Source: a virus
Direction: 5' to 3' (one strand)
DNA: 42,520 nucleotides
IMG/VR virus record: IMGVR_UViG_3300043313_001107
Location: 1-42,520 of that record
A program made the translations under genes and the position numbers. The notes under the pieces are model-generated. The model ran no database searches. It was not told the DNA's origin and worked only from the letters and a program-made list of their open reading frames with translations. Shown here one piece after another: positions 14,141 through 22,177 of the stretch (its first letter is position 1; each line of letters starts with the position of its first letter).

Positions 14141-15286
14141 ATGCGCTACACATCGTCAGCCGCAGAGCGCGGCAAGGTGTTTTTCAAGAAGTTTCTCATT
14201 CCCGTGATCGAGTTTATTTGTGCCGTAGGCGGCTCATTTATCTCGTTCACGGGTCAAGTGGGCAAGGTTCATTCTGCCCTTGTGCTGGGAGTTGGAGTCT
14301 CCCCAGCGTCGAACCTCACAACAAATTTGCCCCAGTCTGTTGTTACCCAGTGGGACAAAGTTTTCATCGCAAACCTTAAGGCAGAGACGCCCTGGGTAAG
14401 ATGCACGTCTCGCCGGCAACTGGATGAAGCAAGCGGCAACAAACTTGCTTTGTTCATGTATCAAAATTTGCCGGCCCCGCCGCTCACCCAGGCTCCAGAG
14501 GGAACCATTCAAACTGGGTTGACTGTAACGGTTGTGCAGAACACCAGCACGATTGGAAATTACGCAGACTACGCGAACATTTCCACGTATGCCCTACAGA
14601 CCGCCATTGACCCCGCTTTGGAGGCTCTTGGCGTCCAGATGGCGTACCGTTTGGCGCAGGTAATCAACCTTATCATCCAGAACACGGCGGATGGGGCTGC
14701 GGCCGTGGATCCCAAGGTTGCGATGGTTCCGCTGGGAGCCAACGTCACAGCGCAGGACATTACAGCAGCAGCGCAATCGCTTGCGGCCGTCAATGCCCTG
14801 CCCTTTGATAATGGCCGCTACACGGGTGTAATCCATCCGCTCATAGTTGGGGATATTTTGATGAGCACCCAGCCGAATGGCATTACAGATGTTTTAAAAC
14901 GCACCGCCGAAGGCCAGGAGAAATTGAGAGAGCTCCCAAGCCCGGATGGTGACTCGCTTACGGTCATTGATTGGGGTGGCGTCAGCTTCCACCAGTCAAC
15001 CCTGGTTAAGCAGACCGGCACCGCGCCCGTGAAGCTACGGACGTATGTGATCGCAAAGGATGGCGTAATCGGCATCTCGTTTGGCGCGAAAGAAAATACG
15101 GCCATCGGAGACGGCGACTGGCGCAACATCCAGGTCTGGGTCCGAAGGATTACAGAGCCGTCAGGCTATGATCCGTCGAAAATGATTGGAGGTTTCGCCA
15201 GCTATAACACCATGTATACGGCGACCCTTCCACCGGATCCTGTCCAGCGCATCCGCTACTTCGATGCCGCAACCGCACTGACCTAA
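14141..15286 (+). CDS. Major capsid protein, N4-gp56-like
   Basis: A 381-residue protein. The segment NTSTIGNYADYANISTYALQ, then TAIDPALEALGVQMAYRLAQ, and the later VIHPLIVGDIL and YVIAKDGVIGISFG blocks match the N4-gp56 capsid family of HK97 fold. The first 50 residues are unusually hydrophobic (KFLIPVIEFICAVGGSFISF) and unlike usual N-terminal arms. The true start may instead be a downstream codon; a GTG near 14282 is possible, but its ribosome-binding site is weak. A strong hairpin follows the stop codon. Hundreds of copies would form the head shell. Confidence 0.85.
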   Translation: MRYTSSAAERGKVFFKKFLIPVIEFICAVGGSFISFTGQVGKVHSALVLGVGVSPASNLTTNLPQSVVTQWDKVFIANLKAETPWVRCTSRRQLDEASGNKLALFMYQNLPAPPLTQAPEGTIQTGLTVTVVQNTSTIGNYADYANISTYALQTAIDPALEALGVQMAYRLAQVINLIIQNTADGAAAVDPKVAMVPLGANVTAQDITAAAQSLAAVNALPFDNGRYTGVIHPLIVGDILMSTQPNGITDVLKRTAEGQEKLRELPSPDGDSLTVIDWGGVSFHQSTLVKQTGTAPVKLRTYVIAKDGVIGISFGAKENTAIGDGDWRNIQVWVRRITEPSGYDPSKMIGGFASYNTMYTATLPPDPVQRIRYFDAATALT

Positions 15287-15322
15287 AGAGACGGAACGCC
15301 GCGCCTCACCCCACTGAGACGC

Positions 15323-15360
15323 GGAACGGGGGAGTGTCCCACCAGCACTCCCCCAGTTCC
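15323..15360 (+). terminator. Strong hairpin after the major capsid gene
   Basis: Two arms (15323-15336 and 15346-15360) pair through GGAAC/GTTCC and GGGGGAGTG/CACTCCCCC with a single bulge and a 9-base loop. It lies 37 bases past the capsid stop codon. No clear T-run follows, so it may act as an attenuating terminator or as a 3' stabiliser of the capsid message. Confidence 0.6.
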
Positions 15361-15386
15361 GAAATTTGAAGCCACGGAGAAACGTC

Positions 15387-15857
15387 ATGGCACTTGATAA
15401 GAAGTCAATCACGGATGAGTTGGAAGCCCTCCAGCTTGAAGAGACGCGGGAGCGCGTGGAGGAAATGCGGAACAACCGAGCCGCAAGGCATCTCCGCGCG
15501 GAACGCCGCAATGTTGACCTGCTTGATGCGCGCGCGCGTCAGGAGGCAATCCAGGCGAATTGCTGGCACAAGAAAGGCGGCAAGGGTGTGCAGCAGCTTG
15601 CTCACGGCAACGACCACAACTATGCCGTCATCAAGCACACGCTTAGCCACGGTCCCATGATCGTCCTTTGCCAACGATGCTCGAAGGTCTGGGAGCCACC
15701 GGATACCGCATTGAACGCGCGCAAGGCATCCGTCGAAGACAAAGCCCTCTATCGAAAACTTTATGAGGAATACCAGTGGGCAGTAAACCTCCCAACCGAC
15801 AACGAGCCAAGCGGAACGCAATTGTTCGTCATCACCAAGGCCGAACCCGCCGCTTAA
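15387..15857 (+). CDS. Conserved head-region protein, possible zinc binding
   Basis: A 156-residue protein with a CGGAG site 7 bases before the ATG at 15387. The N-terminal third is a charged helix (ITDELEALQLEETRERVEEM). The central part (ANCWHKKGGKGVQQL, then HTLSHGPMIVLCQRCSKVWE) has a Cys-His and CxxC arrangement that could bind zinc. In related podovirus genomes a protein of this layout follows the capsid gene; its role is unknown. The end has no special motif. Confidence 0.6.
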   Translation: MALDKKSITDELEALQLEETRERVEEMRNNRAARHLRAERRNVDLLDARARQEAIQANCWHKKGGKGVQQLAHGNDHNYAVIKHTLSHGPMIVLCQRCSKVWEPPDTALNARKASVEDKALYRKLYEEYQWAVNLPTDNEPSGTQLFVITKAEPAA

Positions 15858-15922
15858 TACGACCACGCACGAGAGAACCACAAACCCCAAAGCGGAAACC
15901 TCCGCAGAAAGTGAAGCCAGAC

Positions 15923-16411
15923 ATGACCACGCAAACCGCCGAACCTCGCGGAGCCGGCAGCGGCGAACACGCCAACGCCACTCGCGGCCGCAAATCCAAC
16001 CAGACACCAGCGGAATACGAAAAAGGCGATATCGACAAAGGCAGGATCGACCCTGAAGAAAAAACGCTGGGGCAGGTCTCCGAGATAAAGGCCGCTCGTG
16101 ACCGCCGCGCTTACCTCATCGACCAAGCGGAGAAGAACGAAGCCGCCAATGATGAGCTCAACGCCATCCAGACCGAGCAAAACAAAAAGGTCCAACTCGC
16201 ACAAAACACCCTTCAAGACCCGGATGTGATGCGCGAGGAGTCGATGGAGACGGCAATCAATGCCCTCACCCGCGAAGACCCAGACGTGCGCCGAAAGGAA
16301 TTTGACGACCAGCAGAAGGCGCGCGAGAAGGCAGATAAGTCCACCAAGGAAGCCAGCACCAAAGCCAGTCCCACATCAGCGGATTTCAAACAGGGACAAG
16401 CAGCCGGCTAA
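15923..16411 (+). CDS. Hypothetical polar helical protein
   Basis: A 162-residue protein starting at ATG 15923. It is highly charged and helical from residue 40 on (TLGQVSEIKAARDRRAYLID, QAEKNEAANDELNAIQTEQN) with a Lys/Ser/Ala-rich end. This composition suits a coiled-coil assembly or head protein. It lies between the capsid-associated gene and the first adaptor. No family is recognised. Confidence 0.55.
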   Translation: MTTQTAEPRGAGSGEHANATRGRKSNQTPAEYEKGDIDKGRIDPEEKTLGQVSEIKAARDRRAYLIDQAEKNEAANDELNAIQTEQNKKVQLAQNTLQDPDVMREESMETAINALTREDPDVRRKEFDDQQKAREKADKSTKEASTKASPTSADFKQGQAAG

Positions 16412-16430
16412 GGGCAGATAAGGGGGAGCC

Positions 16431-17438
16431 GTGGGAAACAGCACGATAAGGCTGCAGCAAATCATGGATGGGGTCTCCGCTATTGGAGACCTCAACCCCC
16501 TGTTTAACAACACAGGAGGTTTCGCCGCCGAACCCGCTTTGACTATCGCTAACGATGTGATGAGCGAGTTGCTAAGTGTACGTTTCCCGTGGAAGTGGAA
16601 CCGCCTCAAAATTCCGCCCTTCCCTCTCACGAGCTACCAACAGGACTATGCAACACCGATCAACGAGCTTGGATGGCTGGAGAATGGTTTGCGGATTGAC
16701 GTGAACAATTCGACCTATCCGCCCCCGACATGGCCGATCTACGTTGTCAGGGATCTCCCAATGGCAAACGTGCAATCGGGTTTTCCCTATCAGGCGGCAT
16801 GGTTCTACAACAGTGACCTTGAACAAGGCGCGTGGCCAGGACCGCAGGAAGTCTACACGCAGCCGATAGGCGCAGCCTCCGCGCCGTCGAACCCGCCGAC
16901 CAACATACTCGATGCCCAGGGAAACATCCTCATCCTCGTGCAGTACGGAACCACGGGACTGATTCCCCCCGCCGCTCCGCTGTGGCCAGACCCAGCCACC
17001 CAGCCCGACAACTGGCCAGCCGGCCAGACGATCACAGACGGGACATGCGTTTGGCTGGTTGTGGATCCACACGCACAGGGATTCCGCTTCAACCCGATTC
17101 CGCCCGAATGTGGAAACGTGTGGCTTATCAGGCTATGGGGGCAGAAAAAGGCCATTCCGTTTTTGAACATGAAGCAAAAGATTGATCCCGTTCCAGACGA
17201 TCAGGCCAAGTGGTTCAGGGATGGATGCGTGGCCTATGCCCACCGCTACTCCACCAATCCCGCAGTGAAGGCCCGTTATCCGCAGATGAAAGGCGAATGG
17301 CTGGCCGCGCTCGATGCCCAGGCGCGCCAGAATGACCGCGAAGATGAGGCCAAAGGATTCTTCCCCGACAAGAGCGTAATGGCACCCAGCTACACCAGCG
17401 ATCCCGGTCCCTGGCCGTATCGCTACGGATGGAGATAG
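16431..17438 (+). CDS. Tail adaptor-like protein (paralogue 1)
   Basis: A 335-residue protein starting at GTG 16431 with GGGGGAG before it. Shared blocks with the next gene (AEPALTIANDV, FPWKWNR, YATPINELGWLE) show a common origin. The middle carries a Pro-rich insertion (about 130-215) with PPAAPLWPDPATQPDNWPAG. The C-terminal ~100 residues are helical (DDQAKWFRDGCVAYAHRYS). By position between capsid and nozzle, this is likely the head-to-tail adaptor or tail tubular protein A of podoviruses, docking on the portal. The exact structural slot is inferred. Confidence 0.6.
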   Translation: MGNSTIRLQQIMDGVSAIGDLNPLFNNTGGFAAEPALTIANDVMSELLSVRFPWKWNRLKIPPFPLTSYQQDYATPINELGWLENGLRIDVNNSTYPPPTWPIYVVRDLPMANVQSGFPYQAAWFYNSDLEQGAWPGPQEVYTQPIGAASAPSNPPTNILDAQGNILILVQYGTTGLIPPAAPLWPDPATQPDNWPAGQTITDGTCVWLVVDPHAQGFRFNPIPPECGNVWLIRLWGQKKAIPFLNMKQKIDPVPDDQAKWFRDGCVAYAHRYSTNPAVKARYPQMKGEWLAALDAQARQNDREDEAKGFFPDKSVMAPSYTSDPGPWPYRYGWR

Positions 17439-17441
17439 CCG

Positions 17442-18164
17442 ATGAGCGTAACCCGCAACATCATGTCGAGTGCGCTTTGGTCGATGCCTTTCCTTGGCTA
17501 TCAGCCCGTGGACATATCGAACGCGGAGCCGGCATTGAGCGCGGCCAACATCGTCAAGCAAACCATCCTTGGCCCACCGTTCAAATGGTCCTTCAATCGT
17601 GGCCAGATTCACCTGGAGCTGGACCCGGCCGTTGACGACTGGGGGCAGGACTATCTAATCGACACGGTTACAGACTTCGGTTTTCTGGAGCAGGTATGGC
17701 TTACCGACCCAAAGACCGGCGACAAGAAAGAAATTGAAGTCCGTAAGGCACTCGCGGAAGATGCAACAGTGAAGCGGCCCGGATCAGCCGCCGTCCAGAA
17801 CGATGACGAGGACGGCATTGTTATCCGCCTCAACTCGATTCCCGATGCACCGTACATCATTGACGCCTTCTACCAGCGCGCAGCCGTACCGATGACCTCG
17901 CTGGCAAGCACTTGGAAGCCGATTCCCGACCACAAAAGCTACATCTACGATTGGGGATTCCTGGGGATTGTCTCCCTTCTCACCAAAGACGCGCGCGCGC
18001 CCATCTTCCTTTCGAAGTTCACCAGCCACCTGTTAGGCGAACAGGACGGATTAACCGCCCTGCAGAGAAATATCTTCCTCGGCAACTGGCTTGACCTCAT
18101 CACCCAGCAGGGACGCGAGACGATGGCCGCGCAGCAAGGCGCACAGGCGAGGGGTAACGCCTAA
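17442..18164 (+). CDS. Tail adaptor-like protein (paralogue 2)
   Basis: A 240-residue protein three bases after its paralogue. It keeps AEPALSAANIV, PFKWSFNR and YLIDTVTDFGFLE in the same order but lacks the Pro-rich insertion. The C-terminal half has DWGFLGIVSLLTKDARAPIF, then LTALQRNIFLGNWLDLI, a helical bundle as in tail tubular A/gp4-like adaptors. It may form a second ring below paralogue 1, or one of the two may be a ring-terminator. It ends in an overlap with the nozzle gene. Confidence 0.65.
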   Translation: MSVTRNIMSSALWSMPFLGYQPVDISNAEPALSAANIVKQTILGPPFKWSFNRGQIHLELDPAVDDWGQDYLIDTVTDFGFLEQVWLTDPKTGDKKEIEVRKALAEDATVKRPGSAAVQNDDEDGIVIRLNSIPDAPYIIDAFYQRAAVPMTSLASTWKPIPDHKSYIYDWGFLGIVSLLTKDARAPIFLSKFTSHLLGEQDGLTALQRNIFLGNWLDLITQQGRETMAAQQGAQARGNA

Positions 18165-20776
18165 TGGCCAATCTTCTCCAGCAAGCAGGAGCGGCCGGCG
18201 AACCTACCAGCTTCGCGCCCCTGCATACTAACCGGATCTTCACTGGCCTCTGGACGAACCGCAGCCAATTGCGCGACGCCGCAACCAGTGAGTATCAGGA
18301 GAAGTACGGGATGAGCCGCCAGGACTCGATTCTGGCCGGCCAGAACGCAGAGATAACCCCGCGTCTCACTCTCCGCCGCCGATGCGGAAACACCATTTAC
18401 AACAACCAGTCTTTCCCCCCGGTCAATCGCTTTTACAGCTTCAACACCTTCACCCTCACAACCGAGTTCATCAAGGTTTTAGCGGATACCGGCATGGGTG
18501 GAGGACAGGTCTTTGACGCCACCGGCCCCAACACAAAAAACGTGCTTTTTACCAAGAGCGCGGGAGCGGGATCCACCTACTTTCTAGGCGTCGGAAATAC
18601 CCTCTATTTCACGAATGGCGTCGATAACATGCTGTGGCACTATGACACCGGAAACGTGTGGACCTGGGGAATCACCGCGCCGACCACCGCGCCAACCGCC
18701 GTCCAGCAGCCGCGCCCCAATCCCTATCCCTCCTGGGCAGCAAGTACGATCCAGGCGGCATGGGTTCCCCGCCCCGATGTTCCCACAGTGTTCTGGAACT
18801 ACGTAGTGATTCGCGGGAGCGATAGTAACTTACATAGCTGGGGTCACTTCGCTCTTGCCGGCGATCCTGCAATGACCGGCCATCTTGGATCGGGAGAACC
18901 AAACTGGCCGGTCTCATCCCTTGACGGGACGATTTCATGGACTAACAGAGGCGCAGGGGCATGGGTTTCTGGCTTTGGCTATGGTCTGGGAGACCTTGTA
19001 ATAGGCCACATCACAAACCCGCCAGGGACACCGGATCAACTCTTTGTAGCGATCCACGGAGGCACCGCTAACGGCAGCGGAACCGCACCGAACTGGGGAG
19101 CGGCCAGCAAGGTCAACATGCAAATCAGCGACGGCACCAACGGCCTCATCTGGCAGAACGTTGGCCGCGTCCTGAGCTGGACCGACATAGCTACACTCGC
19201 CGGCAATCCCAGCGGAGTATCGAACAACATTACCACCGCGCCGACGATTCTTGACCCAAACGGCTACCTGCAGACCGTTTACCAACTGGGTACAACGAGC
19301 CCAAGCGCACCCTCAGTATTCGAGAACCAAATAGGCGCGCTGACCGGAGACGCGCTGGTTATCTGGCAGAACAAAGGCCCGTATTCCGTACCATCCACCG
19401 CGCCCGTTAGCTATGGATACGCCTTCAAGAACCCGACCACCGGCGACATAAGCAACATGAGTCCCACGTCCATTCCCATAACCGTCATTCAGGGCAACGA
19501 GGTACTGGTACAGGGTGACGGATCAACACAGCCGGGAGTGACCCAGGTTGTCATCTATCGCACCCCGCAAGGCGGATCAACTTTTCTCTATCTCGATACC
19601 ATTCCTAACCCCGCCCCCGGAGTGAAATGGTCCTATCTCGATCACACCCCGGACTCTGGATTGAATCCCGCAATACAGGCGCAGCGCGCCGGCGAAGGTA
19701 CGCCGCTCCCAGCGGGAGCCACATGCCTGGGCTATCACCTTGGCAGGATCTTTGCCGCCGTGGGAAATGTCGTTTACGTCTCCAGCGGCCCGGATGCCAT
19801 TGTTAGCGGATCAAGCGGAAACTCAGGCTTCAACACCACGTTTACCGCGCAATCGAAGATAACGCGCTTCTGGGTTTGCACCCTCGGCCTCGTGGTTTTC
19901 ACGGTAAGAGATGCGTACATCATCCTTGGTTCCGCGACCTCCAGCGACCCCCTGTATATGGTTGTTTTCGTGGAGCAATTGCCTTTGCTCCACTATGACG
20001 CTTTCACGATCAACAAGACCACACCCCTGCTTATGCAGGGAAACAACATGGTTATCGCCCTTGATCCCTCGGCGGGAATCATCGAAGTTGGCTTCCCAAT
20101 TGCAGACAGATTTGAAGAAGAATTTGACCCCGCCCTGGCTTTTGTTACCTTCCACACCCAATCCAGCAGAGAAACCGCCCTCTATGTAGCCAATGGAAAT
20201 GGCTACTGGTACAGGATGAACTCGAACAATGCACCCGAACAGGGGAGCGCGTGGAGCCCTCGCGCCAATATCGCCGGCATGGGATGTGTTCAGAGTGTCG
20301 AAGTCCTACCCGGAAAGTTTCTGCTTTTGTGGGCAGGAACCGCAGCCGGCCCAATTATGAAGCGGGATATAACGAGCCGGCTGGACAATGGTACGCCGTA
20401 CCCCGTTTCGTCCCGTTTCGGGAGTATTGTACTGGCCCAGCCGGGTCAGTTAGCCGCCCTTTCATTTATCACCCTGGAGGCTGTTCGCGTCGGAACTCGC
20501 GCCAGCCTCGCGCTGCTTTTGGGGGAGATTAGCGGGGAGTTTGCGGGGGTAGTTTCAGAGGCTTTCGAGCCTCTGGATCGTACCCGCCAAGACCCTACTA
20601 ATCTCCCTCCGAGCAAGACACTTTACAGCGATAGATACCACTTCGCGCAGAGCCAAAGTGCGGCATGGTGCAGACACTTTCAGATGGAGATTTCGTGGCC
20701 GGCAGAAGACGCCGCAAACGAGCTCTTGACCTTCACTATTTTTGGTCAAACTTGGCAGGAAATGAGGAGCCAATAA
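18164..20776 (+). CDS. Tail nozzle-like protein (tail tubular protein B type)
   Basis: An 870-residue, beta-rich protein. It opens with HTNRIFTGLWTNRSQLRDAA and continues through many strand-rich blocks with conserved Trp/Gly-Asn-Tyr patterns (GNTLYFTNGVDNMLWHYDTG, LGYHLGRIFAAVGNVVYVSS), consistent with a beta-propeller-like nozzle as in podovirus gp12/gp10 proteins. It would form the distal tail tube through which DNA passes. Size, the place after two adaptors and the sequence pattern all agree. A long central region (about 300-560) is rich in Thr/Pro/Asn. It overlaps both neighbours by one base. Confidence 0.75.
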   Translation: MANLLQQAGAAGEPTSFAPLHTNRIFTGLWTNRSQLRDAATSEYQEKYGMSRQDSILAGQNAEITPRLTLRRRCGNTIYNNQSFPPVNRFYSFNTFTLTTEFIKVLADTGMGGGQVFDATGPNTKNVLFTKSAGAGSTYFLGVGNTLYFTNGVDNMLWHYDTGNVWTWGITAPTTAPTAVQQPRPNPYPSWAASTIQAAWVPRPDVPTVFWNYVVIRGSDSNLHSWGHFALAGDPAMTGHLGSGEPNWPVSSLDGTISWTNRGAGAWVSGFGYGLGDLVIGHITNPPGTPDQLFVAIHGGTANGSGTAPNWGAASKVNMQISDGTNGLIWQNVGRVLSWTDIATLAGNPSGVSNNITTAPTILDPNGYLQTVYQLGTTSPSAPSVFENQIGALTGDALVIWQNKGPYSVPSTAPVSYGYAFKNPTTGDISNMSPTSIPITVIQGNEVLVQGDGSTQPGVTQVVIYRTPQGGSTFLYLDTIPNPAPGVKWSYLDHTPDSGLNPAIQAQRAGEGTPLPAGATCLGYHLGRIFAAVGNVVYVSSGPDAIVSGSSGNSGFNTTFTAQSKITRFWVCTLGLVVFTVRDAYIILGSATSSDPLYMVVFVEQLPLLHYDAFTINKTTPLLMQGNNMVIALDPSAGIIEVGFPIADRFEEEFDPALAFVTFHTQSSRETALYVANGNGYWYRMNSNNAPEQGSAWSPRANIAGMGCVQSVEVLPGKFLLLWAGTAAGPIMKRDITSRLDNGTPYPVSSRFGSIVLAQPGQLAALSFITLEAVRVGTRASLALLLGEISGEFAGVVSEAFEPLDRTRQDPTNLPPSKTLYSDRYHFAQSQSAAWCRHFQMEISWPAEDAANELLTFTIFGQTWQEMRSQ

Positions 20777-21024
20777 TGCCCTCAATCAAGGCATCCGCGA
20801 AGGTCGATTTGAAGGGATGGGAGCCAGCTTCAGCACCCCCGCAGCAGGGCAATAATTCGCCCTCCGCCCCCACCCCTACAGACCCCACCGCGCGCAGTCC
20901 TTTCATGCTCTCTTCGATGCCGCTTATGGCCTCCACGGGAGACGCATTTGCCCGTCAGTTTTACGGCCAGGGGAACACTCCATCGCAAAGGATTCTCCCA
21001 GCCAAGAGAGGAGCGGGAGCATGA
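20776..21024 (+). CDS. Small Pro/Ser-rich protein
   Basis: An 82-residue protein whose ATG overlaps the nozzle stop codon. It is Pro/Ser/Ala-rich and mostly disordered (ASAPPQQGNNSPSAPTPTDP) with a conserved-looking end (FARQFYGQGNTPSQRI). Similar short proteins appear beside tail genes in podoviruses. It overlaps the next gene by four bases. Function unknown. Confidence 0.55.
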   Translation: MPSIKASAKVDLKGWEPASAPPQQGNNSPSAPTPTDPTARSPFMLSSMPLMASTGDAFARQFYGQGNTPSQRILPAKRGAGA

Positions 21025-21557
21025 GACCACCGCAAGCGTTCACCTTCGCCGGCTATACCGTTCGCCCCTTGAGCGAGAAGGACAGGCCATATCTGGAGGT
21101 TCAGATCAGAGCCGACCAGTACCACCAGGGCAGGATGGACGCGGATTACTTCCTCAAGCTGCAGCCCGGAGAGGATGCGTGGGCACTGGAGGACGAACAG
21201 GGATTGGTTGTTTTCTACTTCAAGACCGCCACCGCCGTCCGTATCTCGATCCAGTTCCCGGCTATAGAGGGAGCCGAAGACAAGGCGCGCAACCGTTCCG
21301 CACTCCTCAAAGGCTTCGCCTGGATAGGCGATATCTTCCGCAACAACCGTTTCCGGGAAGTCATCTTCGATACCGAAGGCGTGGAACTGGCAAATTTTGC
21401 AAAAAAGCGTCTCGGATTCAGGGAGTCGCCAGGACTTCTCCTCCGCTCGATATGGCCGGCGACACCAGATAACCCCCAAAAAGGCTACACAGAGGCTTGG
21501 GAAGCGTTCCCACAGGCATTAGAAAGTAGCGAGGTACACCCCAATGTGCGGAGATAA
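21021..21557 (+). CDS. GNAT-like acetyltransferase-fold protein
   Basis: A 178-residue protein. The order of elements resembles a GNAT domain: an N-terminal YTVRPLSEKDRPYLEVQIRA helix, strand-rich DAWALEDEQGLVVFYFKTAT, a central helix region, then FREVIFDTEGVELANFAKKR and LGFRESPG, which mirrors the 'N..A......GF' end of the family. The usual R/Q-x-x-G-x-G/A acetyl-CoA loop is not obvious, so activity is uncertain. It is encoded among tail and internal-virion genes with four-base coupling, suggesting a virion-associated role. Palindrome copy 3 lies near its 3' end. Confidence 0.6.
   Translation: MRPPQAFTFAGYTVRPLSEKDRPYLEVQIRADQYHQGRMDADYFLKLQPGEDAWALEDEQGLVVFYFKTATAVRISIQFPAIEGAEDKARNRSALLKGFAWIGDIFRNNRFREVIFDTEGVELANFAKKRLGFRESPGLLLRSIWPATPDNPQKGYTEAWEAFPQALESSEVHPNVRR
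21498..21512. repeat. TGGGAA-N3-TTCCCA palindrome, copy 3
   Basis: Exact inverted repeat with spacer GCG, inside the 3' end of the GNAT-like gene and about 30 bases before the start of the next gene. It is coding on the + strand, but the symmetry is exact, so it may be a site for the same factor as the other four copies. Confidence 0.55.
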
Positions 21558-22164
21558 TACCGACCTCAAAAACATAAGCGACGAGCAAAATGAGTTTTAC
21601 AAGCAGCTTTCCACCCAGTACACCCAGGTTTTTGGACAGAACCAAGCCATTACCGGCGCGCTAACGAGCGTCTTTATGCCGATCCTAGCGGCCGGCCCGT
21701 CCCAGACCGGATTCAGCCAGGGACAGGAAACCGCCATGCGAACTCAGAATCTTGAGAACGTGGCCACGGATTACGGACAGGCGCAGAAGGCGACAGCCCA
21801 GATCCTCGCGGCACGAGGAGGCGGCAATACTCTCCTACCGTCGAGCGTGGACGCCAACCTTATAGCTCAGAACGCGAACGCCGCCGCCGCCACCAGAGCA
21901 GCGGGAGACAACTCAATCACGCAGCAGAATTACGCGCAGGGATACCAAAATTGGAACGCCGCCGCGAATGTTCTGGGATCCACAGCGGGACTTTTGAACC
22001 CCACAGGCTACGCAGGAGTAGCCAATACTTCAGGAGCCAACGCAGGAACCACCGCCAAAGCCGCGTCCGATGCCGCGTTCGCACCCTGGGGTGCAGCCTT
22101 TGGAGCTCTGGGAGCCGTTGGCGGAGCAGCAGCTTCATACGGCATGAAAAAATTCATGGGGTAG
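21544..22164 (+). CDS. Internal virion protein-like, membrane-active tail
   Basis: A 206-residue Ala/Gly/Gln-rich protein. A helical body (TDLKNISDEQNEFYKQLSTQ, YTQVFGQNQAITGALTSVFM) is followed by long Ala-rich stretches and a hydrophobic Gly/Ala segment near the C-terminus (APWGAAFGALGAVGGAAASY). This is the profile of ejection proteins such as T7 gp14, which enter the outer membrane during infection. It is first of three consecutive large proteins likely stored in the head. Assignment is by profile and place, not family match. Confidence 0.6.
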   Translation: MCGDNTDLKNISDEQNEFYKQLSTQYTQVFGQNQAITGALTSVFMPILAAGPSQTGFSQGQETAMRTQNLENVATDYGQAQKATAQILAARGGGNTLLPSSVDANLIAQNANAAAATRAAGDNSITQQNYAQGYQNWNAAANVLGSTAGLLNPTGYAGVANTSGANAGTTAKAASDAAFAPWGAAFGALGAVGGAAASYGMKKFMG

Positions 22165-22177
22165 TTAGAGAGGCGTT

